Shown here piece after piece: positions 6,601-10,956 of a DNA stretch of 10,956 bases. The position numbers and the translations under genes were made by a program. The stretch spans positions 1 to 10,956 of the forward strand of contig JAGVSV010000120.1 in NCBI GenBank assembly GCA_019137115.1, written 5' to 3'. The DNA comes from Bacillota bacterium (lineage in GTDB: Bacteria > Bacillota > Clostridia > Christensenellales > Aristaeellaceae). Under the pieces are notes generated by a model. That model was not told the DNA's origin, ran no database searches, and saw only the letters and a list, made by a program, of their open reading frames with translations. Position 1 is the stretch's first letter, and the number at the start of each line of letters is the position of its first letter.

Positions 6601-6612
6601 GCCCCTGACAAG
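6593..6612. promoter_or_regulatory. inverted repeat over the -35 of the transporter promoter (candidate operator)
   Basis: CTTGTCA (6593-6599) and TGACAAG (6606-6612) form a perfect seven-base inverted repeat with a six-base spacer, covering the -35 hexamer. The TGACAA half-site recurs twice on the plus strand at 6663-6668 and 6674-6679. A repressor bound here would block the operon. No regulator gene is adjacent to identify it. Confidence 0.4.
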
Positions 6613-6754
6613 CAAAACGGAGAAAAAACATGGGGGCGCATTAATAGAGAGCCAAAAGAGATTGACAATGTCCTGACAAAGCAACGCCATTGTTAGAAAA
6701 TGGCCAAGGACGACAACACGATCTATGTCCGAGCAATATGAAGGAGTGACACCT

Positions 6755-6901
6755 ATGAAGAAACTGGTAGCCCTGTTGCTGGCGCTCCCCCTGACCTTTG
6801 GTTTGGTTGCGCTGGCAGAACAACCCGGCGCGCAGACCGCTTCCTCGACCGTGCGCGCGCACGGCCGCATCGCGGGCGCGGAAGCCGCCGCAGCCAAGTA
6901 G
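6755..6901 (+). CDS. small putative secreted peptide, 48 residues
   Basis: Start ATG 6755 has GAAGGAG (6740-6746) eight bases upstream. The product begins MKKLVALLLALPLTFGLVAL, a clear signal peptide, with ALA then EQ as the likely cleavage site after residue 21. The predicted mature part is only about 27 residues, polar and Ala-rich, ending GRIAGAEAAAAK, with no Cys. Codons after the signal end mostly in G or C, matching neighbouring genes. A good terminator follows 30 bases later, so the gene is a unit of its own. Upstream, TTGACA (6662-6667) has no good -10 at 16-18 bases; CTGACA (6673-6678) has only GAAAAT at 17, so the promoter is uncertain. Bases 6613-6754 otherwise hold nothing I recognise. 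I know no family for it; it could be a signalling or stress peptide, or the remnant N-terminus of a larger exported protein. Confidence 0.6.
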   Translation: MKKLVALLLALPLTFGLVALAEQPGAQTASSTVRAHGRIAGAEAAAAK

Positions 6902-6928
6902 GTGATTTAGGTTACTGCTCCTAATCTC

Positions 6929-6966
6929 GGAACTGCCGCACGCACAAACGCGGCAGTGCCTTTTTT
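6929..6966 (+). terminator. rho-independent terminator after the small secreted peptide gene
   Basis: ACTGCCGC (6932-6939) pairs with GCGGCAGT (6950-6957) around a ten-base loop. Two further G-C pairs (6929-6930 with 6959-6960) flank one mismatch, and TTTTTT follows at 6961-6966. It separates the small peptide gene from the arsR operon promoter 28 bases further on. Confidence 0.85.
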
Positions 6967-6993
6967 GCCAATCCTGCTTTCTCTGAAAAGGCA

Positions 6994-7022
6994 TTGACAC
7001 GAAAACCCGACAGGCGTATTCT
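6994..7022 (+). promoter_or_regulatory. promoter of the arsR-permease-thioredoxin operon
   Basis: Consensus -35 TTGACA (6994-6999), 17 bases, then -10 TATTCT (7017-7022; four of six). The expected start near 7029 falls inside the dyad operator, a layout typical of self-repressed ArsR operons. Confidence 0.7.
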
Positions 7023-7026
7023 GCCT

Positions 7027-7048
7027 CATATCAAGTATTGTTGATGTG
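7027..7048 (+). promoter_or_regulatory. candidate ArsR operator dyad
   Basis: CATATCAA (7027-7034), six bases, then TTGATGTG (7041-7048): seven of eight positions are complementary, with the core ATCAA-N6-TTGAT perfect. It lies between the -10 and the Shine-Dalgarno of the ArsR gene. ArsR/SmtB repressors bind such dyads as dimers, so self-regulation is the simplest reading. Confidence 0.65.
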
Positions 7049-7059
7049 AGGAGGTGCCC

Positions 7060-7386
7060 ATGTCCCAGCACGCGAGAAACGCCAAGGTCTTCCGGGCGCT
7101 GAGCGATGAAAAGCGGCTGCGCATCTTGGGCATGCTGCAGAGCGGCGAAAAATGCGTGTGTCTGCTGTTTGATCAGCTGGGCATGCCCCAGTCCACGTTA
7201 AGCTATCACCTCAAAATCCTGTGCGAGTCCGGGCTGGTCGAGGGCCGCCAGGAAGGAAAGTGGACGCACTACCGCATCAACCCGGAGGGCAGCCACAAGG
7301 CGGCGGCGCTGCTCAAGTCGCTGACCACGCTTCATATGTCGGCGGATACAACCGGCAAGGCGGCGCGCCCCGCCGCGCGGGGATAG
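7060..7386 (+). CDS. arsR: ArsR-family metalloregulatory repressor
   Basis: A small winged-helix repressor that leaves its operator when it binds metalloid or metal ions. The product is 108 residues from ATG 7060; GAGGAGG (7048-7054) is five bases upstream, while the in-frame GTG 7054 overlaps that site and is rejected. FRALSDEKRLRILGML (11-26) and LGMPQSTLSYHLKILCESGL (40-59) are the family helices, the latter carrying DNA recognition; the wing is VEGRQEGKWTHYRI. C32 and C34 in KCVC match the CxC of As(III)-sensing ArsR proteins (ELCVC); C55 in KILC is common in clostridial relatives and may give the third thiolate. Arsenite or another soft ion is therefore the likely inducer, but the ligand is not proven. 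The C-terminal tail (from about residue 94) is low-complexity Ala/Arg/Gly, not part of the fold. It is first gene of a three-gene operon. Confidence 0.92.
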   Translation: MSQHARNAKVFRALSDEKRLRILGMLQSGEKCVCLLFDQLGMPQSTLSYHLKILCESGLVEGRQEGKWTHYRINPEGSHKAAALLKSLTTLHMSADTTGKAARPAARG

Positions 7387-7395
7387 GCGCGCACG

Positions 7396-8409
7396 ATGGA
7401 GACGATCGGCAAGGTGTGGGATTTCATTCAGGACCAGCTGCTGGGCATGCGGTGGCTAAACGCGCTCGTGGGCGATGCGCTGGGCGCGCTGGGCCTAGAC
7501 ATCACCAACCGCTGGGTGGGCAGCCTGCAGTTTTTTGTCTACGACGTGATCAAAATCGTGGTGCTGCTGTGCACGCTGATTTTTGCCGTAAGCTACATCC
7601 AGAGCTACTTTCCCCCGGAGCGCTCGCGCAGCATCCTGACGAGGTTCCGCGGCGTATGGGCCAGCGCGCTGGCGGCGCTGCTGGGCACCGTGACGCCGTT
7701 CTGCTCGTGCTCATCGATCCCTTTGTTCATGGGCTTTACCTCGGCCGGCCTGCCGCTGGGGGTGACGTTTTCCTTTTTGATTTCGTCCCCGATGGTGGAT
7801 CTGGGCTCGCTGGTGCTCTTAATGAGCATCTTTGGCGCCAAGGTGGCCCTCCTGTATGTGCTGCTGGGGCTGGTCATTGCCGTGGTCGGCGGCACGCTGA
7901 TCGAAAAACTGCGCATGGAAGCCCATGTGGAGCCGTTTATATTGACCGGCGGCAGCGTCGACCTGGCCGCTCCGGATTTGACCCGGCGCGACCGGCTGGT
8001 GTTCGCTAAAGAGCAGATGCTGGACACGTTCAAAAAGGTCTTCCCCTACATTTTGATCGGCGTGGCCATCGGCGCGGTGATCCACAACTGGATCCCGGAG
8101 GAATGGGTGGCCGTGGTGCTGGGCAGCCGGAACCCGTTTGGCGTGGTGCTGGCCACCCTGATCGGTGTGCCCATGTATGGCGACATATTCGGCACCATCC
8201 CGATTGCCGAAGCGCTGCTTAATAAAGGGGCGCGCCTGGGCTCCATCCTGTCGTTCATGATGGCGGTGACCACGCTGTCGCTGCCGTCCATCATCATGCT
8301 ACGGAAAGCCATCAAGCCCCGGTTGCTGGCGCTGTTCATCGCCATCTGCACCGTGGGCATCATCATGGTGGGGTATATCTTCAACTTGTTACAGGCATCC
8401 ATCATCTAA
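7396..8409 (+). CDS. ArsP/DUF318-type permease (metalloid or organoarsenical efflux)
   Basis: A polytopic membrane permease of the PF03773 type, 337 residues; members include ArsP of Campylobacter, which exports trivalent organoarsenicals. The signature TPFCSCSSIPLFMGF (100-114) carries the conserved Cys pair C103 and C105. The second half repeats the pattern with GVPMYGDIFGTIPIAEALL (257-275) and TTLSLPSIIMLRKAIKPR (292-309). About eight to ten hydrophobic stretches are visible, including 49-68, 88-100, 118-142, 148-168, 216-232, 247-262, 283-302 and 310-333. A polar cytoplasmic loop lies at about 170-212. The start ATG 7396 is nine bases after the arsR stop with only a weak Shine-Dalgarno (AGG), suggesting coupling to arsR translation. 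The link to ArsR with a CxC sensor supports metalloid export; the exact substrate is open. Confidence 0.88.
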   Translation: METIGKVWDFIQDQLLGMRWLNALVGDALGALGLDITNRWVGSLQFFVYDVIKIVVLLCTLIFAVSYIQSYFPPERSRSILTRFRGVWASALAALLGTVTPFCSCSSIPLFMGFTSAGLPLGVTFSFLISSPMVDLGSLVLLMSIFGAKVALLYVLLGLVIAVVGGTLIEKLRMEAHVEPFILTGGSVDLAAPDLTRRDRLVFAKEQMLDTFKKVFPYILIGVAIGAVIHNWIPEEWVAVVLGSRNPFGVVLATLIGVPMYGDIFGTIPIAEALLNKGARLGSILSFMMAVTTLSLPSIIMLRKAIKPRLLALFIAICTVGIIMVGYIFNLLQASII

Positions 8410-8423
8410 AGGAGGCAGAACCC

Positions 8424-8741
8424 ATGGCACTCTTCGGAAAAAGGGACAGAGAAAGCGAACAAGCGCCGGAAGCGGCGCAGGCAACGCCCACGGGCAGCCC
8501 CGATGTCAAGGTGCTGGGCAGCGGCTGCGCCAAGTGCAACCAGCTGGAAGCGGCGGCCAAGGCCGCCCTTGCGGAACTGGGCATGGACAGCACCATTGAC
8601 CACGTTACCGATTTTGCCAGGATCGCGCAGTACGGCGTGATGACCACCCCGGCGCTGGTGGTGGACGGCAAGGTGGTGTCCGCAGGCCGGGTGCTCAAAA
8701 AAGAGGAAATCGTGCGCATCCTGACCGCTCCGCGCGCGTAG
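8424..8741 (+). CDS. small thioredoxin-fold CxxC protein (TM0996/MTH895-like)
   Basis: A small redox protein, 105 residues. VKVLGSGCAKCNQLEAAAK (28-46) has the C35-x-x-C38 active site; MTTPALVVDGKVVSAGRV (73-90) carries the cis-Pro P76 and the final strands. The family is known as thioredoxin/glutaredoxin-like proteins often found beside ArsP-type permeases. Likely roles are reducing or handing over a thiol-bound metalloid to the permease, or keeping its Cys pair reduced; this is inference from context. Residues 4-26 form a polar, charged, flexible-looking N-terminal extension absent from the shortest relatives. AAAGGAGG (8408-8415) overlaps the permease TAA stop and sits eight bases before ATG 8424, an ideal coupled start. 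No signal peptide, so cytoplasmic. No good terminator follows. Confidence 0.88.
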   Translation: MALFGKRDRESEQAPEAAQATPTGSPDVKVLGSGCAKCNQLEAAAKAALAELGMDSTIDHVTDFARIAQYGVMTTPALVVDGKVVSAGRVLKKEEIVRILTAPRA

Positions 8742-8780
8742 GGCGCGAAAAATCCAGTCAGGCCAAACTTGCGCGTCACC

Positions 8781-8809
8781 TTGTCGCGTCAAGCCGCATC
8801 ATGTATAAT
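8781..8809 (+). promoter_or_regulatory. promoter of the parvulin-like lipoprotein gene
   Basis: -35 TTGTCG (8781-8786; four of six), 17 bases, perfect -10 TATAAT (8804-8809). An imperfect inverted repeat, CTTGCGCG (8768-8775) with CGCG-T-CAAG (8785-8793), overlaps the -35 and could be an operator. The leader to ATG 8868 is about 50 bases. Confidence 0.75.
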
Positions 8810-8867
8810 GCGCTGTGCAATCACCGGGCGCGGCATGTGCCCTGATGTGGAAACGGAGTAACAGTCG

Positions 8868-10235
8868 ATGAAGAGAATTTGTTTGCTGGCGCTGATGATG
8901 GCCCTTGTGCTGGTGGTCACCGGCTGCTCGCTGGTCGTTAAGGACCCCGAGGTGGATGCCAAGCGCACCATCATCGACTTTGGCGATCAGAAGGTGGACA
9001 AGGCCACGTTCATCAAGGCCTACAACAACGCCTACAACAGCGAGCTGTCCATGCAGCAGATGTACCAGCAGTTCGGCATGATCCAGCAGGTCAACGTCAA
9101 CCCCGAGCAGATCATGCAGCAGACGATGGATGGCATGGTCAACCGCATGGTGCTGTTAAAGCGCGCCAAGGAATTGAAACTGGACGTGCTCACCGACGAG
9201 CAGCAGAAAGCGCTTGACGAAAAGGTGGACGCTTCCTGGCAGGGCGTGCTGGATGAAATCAAGCAGTATGACTTTGCCCAGACCGAGTTAACCGGCGAGG
9301 AGCTGGACCTGGCCGTCGCCGAGCGCGCCACGGAATACGGCATCACCCGCGAGGCGGTGGCAACCTCCGAAGCCGAAAACCAGATGCTGGACACGCTTAA
9401 AACCGATTCCGTCAAGGACGTCACGGTCACCGACGAGGAAATAAAGGCCGACTTTGACGCCAAGGTGGAGGAAGCCAAGGCCCAGTACACGGCGGACTCC
9501 AACGCCTATGGCAGCGCGTTTAACTCCGGCGCCCCGGTGTACTACGCCCCGGAAGGGTACCGGCTGATCAAGCAGGTGCTTGTCAAGTTCCTGCCCGAGG
9601 ATCAGACCGTCATTGACGAAGCGCAGGCCGCCGTGCGCGCTGCGCAAACCGCCCTGACCACCGCGCAGAACGACGTGAACACCAACACCGCCGCGCTGGC
9701 CGCCGAGGATATCACCGACGAGGACAAAACCGCGCTGACCGCCCAGGGCGAGGAGCTCGCCAAAACGCTGGCCGACGCCACGGCGGCGCTGGACGCGGCC
9801 AACGGCACGCTGACCGAGGCCAAGGACGCGGGGTACGCCAATATCAAGGAGAAGGCCGACGACATCGTGGCCCAGGCGCGCGCGGGCGAATCCTTTGACG
9901 CGCTGATGGAGCAGTTCAACGAGGACCCCGGCACCCCGGCCACCGGCTACGCGATCCGCGAAGGGTTTGCCTCCTTTGACACCGCGTTTGTCACGCCCGC
10001 CATGGCATTGAAGTCGATCGGCGACGTGTCCGATCCGTCGCCCGGCGTGTACGGCTACTACATCGTGCAGTACGCGGGCGATGTGCCCGAGGGCGCGGTG
10101 GCGCTGGACGGCGTGCGGCAGGGCTTGCACGACGCGCTGCTGGTCAAAAACAAGGACGACGCCTATGCCGCGCTCACCGCGGAATGGGTGGCGCAAAGCG
10201 GCATCAAAACCTACATGGAACGGGTGACGGACTAA
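8868..10235 (+). CDS. lipoprotein foldase of the SurA/PrsA parvulin type with coiled-coil insertion
   Basis: An exported chaperone-like lipoprotein, 455 residues. The signal sequence ends in the lipobox VTGC with lipidated C20, so it is anchored outside the membrane. Residues 35-200 resemble the SurA/PrsA N-terminal chaperone domain: helical, Gln-rich, with VNRMVLLKRAKELKL (91-105) and VTDEEIKADFDAK (187-199). The rotamase-like region begins at YRLIKQVLV (231-239), is interrupted by an Ala-rich, heptad-like helical segment (about 247-322), and resumes with ADDIVAQARAGESFDALMEQ (330-349) through YGYYIVQY (395-402). The two histidines usual in active parvulins are replaced: Q236 in the first strand and Y398 in the last. 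It may therefore work as a chaperone without isomerase activity. CGGAG is nine bases before the ATG. It has its own promoter; the next gene is 65 bases downstream. Confidence 0.85.
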   Translation: MKRICLLALMMALVLVVTGCSLVVKDPEVDAKRTIIDFGDQKVDKATFIKAYNNAYNSELSMQQMYQQFGMIQQVNVNPEQIMQQTMDGMVNRMVLLKRAKELKLDVLTDEQQKALDEKVDASWQGVLDEIKQYDFAQTELTGEELDLAVAERATEYGITREAVATSEAENQMLDTLKTDSVKDVTVTDEEIKADFDAKVEEAKAQYTADSNAYGSAFNSGAPVYYAPEGYRLIKQVLVKFLPEDQTVIDEAQAAVRAAQTALTTAQNDVNTNTAALAAEDITDEDKTALTAQGEELAKTLADATAALDAANGTLTEAKDAGYANIKEKADDIVAQARAGESFDALMEQFNEDPGTPATGYAIREGFASFDTAFVTPAMALKSIGDVSDPSPGVYGYYIVQYAGDVPEGAVALDGVRQGLHDALLVKNKDDAYAALTAEWVAQSGIKTYMERVTD

Positions 10236-10250
10236 ACAATGAAGAACACG

Positions 10251-10281
10251 GCGCGCCCCGCTGGATGGCCAGGGGGCGCGC
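10251..10281 (+). terminator. strong GC hairpin after the parvulin-like gene (weak terminator or processing site)
   Basis: GCGCGCCCC (10251-10259) pairs with GGGGCGCGC (10273-10281), and CTGG with CCAG inside, with one bulged G and an ATGG loop. Only a poor T-run (TGTTGT) follows, so termination is probably partial. The Shine-Dalgarno of the next gene starts ten bases later, so the downstream gene may depend on readthrough. Confidence 0.5.
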
Positions 10282-10300
10282 TGTTGTATCAGGAGGGACT

Positions 10301-10956
10301 ATGCGCACCATCCACAAGCGCACCGTGCTGGTGCTATCGCCGGACGCACAATACCCGCGGCACAGCGAGGGCGCGTTTCTGCGCCTTGCCGATGGCAGCA
10401 TCCTGTTTGCATACAGCCGCTTCCACGGCGGCACCGGCGATGACGCCGCCAGCGACATTGTGGGCTTGCGTTCCACAGACGAGGGCGAAACCTGGGCCGC
10501 GCCGGAGGTGCTGGTCCAGGCTGCCGACCACAACACCCACAACGCGATGAGCGTCAGCCTCCTGCGCATGGAAAATGGCGACCTGGGCCTGTTCTATCTG
10601 GTCAAGCCCAACGCGTGGACGTACCAGACCTGGCTGGCGCGCTCCCGCGATGACGGGCGCACGTTTTACCGGCGCATCATGTGCACCCACCACCAGGGCG
10701 ACGGCGTCTACGTGATGAACAACGACCGCGTGGTGCGCTTACGCACCGGGCGCATCGTGCTGCCGCTGGCGTACCACCGCGTCATCCGCCTGCCTGGGGA
10801 AGGGCGGTATTACGATTACCGCGCGGTGGCGTGCTTTTTGTATTCGGATGATGACGGCGAAACGTTTGTGGAAAGCGCGGACACGCTCGCCCTTGCGTCT
10901 CCGCGCACCCGCAGCGGCCTGCAGGAGCCCGGCGTGATGGAGCTGAAAAACGGTGC
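10301..10956 (+). CDS. BNR/Asp-box sialidase-like protein, N-terminal part, cut by the window edge
   Basis: A beta-propeller protein of the sialidase/BNR-repeat type; 218 residues are visible without a stop. Three Asp boxes of the form S-x-D-x-G-x-T-(W/F) are present: STDEGETW (58-65), SRDDGRTF (115-122) and SDDDGETF (182-189), spaced 57-67 residues apart as in six-bladed propellers. RHSEGAFLRLADGSILFAYS (20-39) is the N-terminal strand region with an Arg typical of the fold; NNDRVVRLRTGRIVLPLAYH (140-159) and QEPGVMELKNG are further family stretches. There is no signal peptide, so it is probably cytoplasmic and would act on imported sugars or oligosaccharides; true sialidase activity cannot be judged because the catalytic Tyr/Glu and arginine triad lie partly beyond the edge. 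AGGAGGG (10291-10297) precedes ATG 10301 by only three or four bases. Confidence 0.82.
   Translation, partial: MRTIHKRTVLVLSPDAQYPRHSEGAFLRLADGSILFAYSRFHGGTGDDAASDIVGLRSTDEGETWAAPEVLVQAADHNTHNAMSVSLLRMENGDLGLFYLVKPNAWTYQTWLARSRDDGRTFYRRIMCTHHQGDGVYVMNNDRVVRLRTGRIVLPLAYHRVIRLPGEGRYYDYRAVACFLYSDDDGETFVESADTLALASPRTRSGLQEPGVMELKNG

Noticed and set aside
6630..6644. Tiny plus-strand frame ATG-GGG-GCG-CAT-TAA after GGAG
   Set aside because: Four codons only, with no sign of function.
6442..6897. 151-codon minus-strand frame upstream of the transporter operon
   Set aside because: It crosses the predicted promoter, the small peptide gene and the operator; only its last 32 codons, with their own Shine-Dalgarno, are kept as the leader candidate.
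7366..7381. Hairpin CCCCGC-CGC-GCGGGG at the end of arsR
   Set aside because: It lies within the coding tail of arsR, has no T-run, and is likely a by-product of the Ala/Arg-rich codons; it could still influence the weak permease start.
5529..10260. 12-mer CGGCGCGCCCCG present three times (5529-5540, 7361-7372, 10249-10260), each containing the palindrome GGCGCGCC
   Set aside because: In GC-rich DNA of this length about one copy of the 8-mer is expected by chance, at roughly 60% GC as I judge it by eye; two copies are simply arms of terminator-like hairpins and one is inside the arsR 3' end.

Overview
The window (10,956 bases, GC-rich) looks like chromosomal DNA of a high-GC Firmicute, most likely a gut-type member of the Clostridia. 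The reasons are strong AGGAGG-type ribosome binding sites, GTG starts with good Shine-Dalgarno sites, a Firmicute-style DinB, an ArsR with KCVC and ILC cysteine motifs, and a lipobox-bearing parvulin-like lipoprotein. This placement is inference; no rRNA or marker gene is present. No mobile element, tRNA or CRISPR array was seen.

Layout. Bases 1-221 (minus) hold the 5' part of a probable secreted protein whose signal-peptide reading frame is broken by a TAA. Next is a six-helix membrane diguanylate cyclase (415-1542, minus), divergent from a DinB-type translesion polymerase (1717-2922, plus). dinB ends at a bidirectional terminator shared with the convergent operon at 2978-6386.

That minus-strand operon is a polar amino acid ABC importer followed by a peptidase: binding protein, permease, ATPase and an M20-family metallopeptidase. 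Permease and ATPase overlap, and the peptidase's Shine-Dalgarno overlaps the ATPase stop codon. A perfect 14-bp hairpin sits between binding protein and permease. Upstream lie a consensus -35 promoter, an inverted repeat over that -35, and a possible Cys/Arg-rich leader peptide. The likely logic is regulated uptake of an amino acid or small peptide-like substrate, with a cytoplasmic peptidase acting on it or on a related compound.

On the plus strand, a 48-residue putative secreted peptide (6755-6901) has its own terminator. It is followed by a compact arsenic/metalloid-type operon: ArsR repressor (7060-7386), ArsP/DUF318-type permease (7396-8409) and small CxxC thioredoxin-fold protein (8424-8741). 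Its promoter has a dyad operator near the expected transcription start.

A separate promoter at 8781-8809 drives a lipoprotein related to PrsA/SurA parvulin foldases (8868-10235). It has an Ala-rich coiled-coil-like insertion in the rotamase region and lacks the usual active-site histidines. The right edge cuts a BNR/Asp-box sialidase-like protein (10301 onward).

The least-explained items are the candidate leader peptide, the 48-residue peptide, the altered parvulin and the interrupted signal peptide at the left edge.
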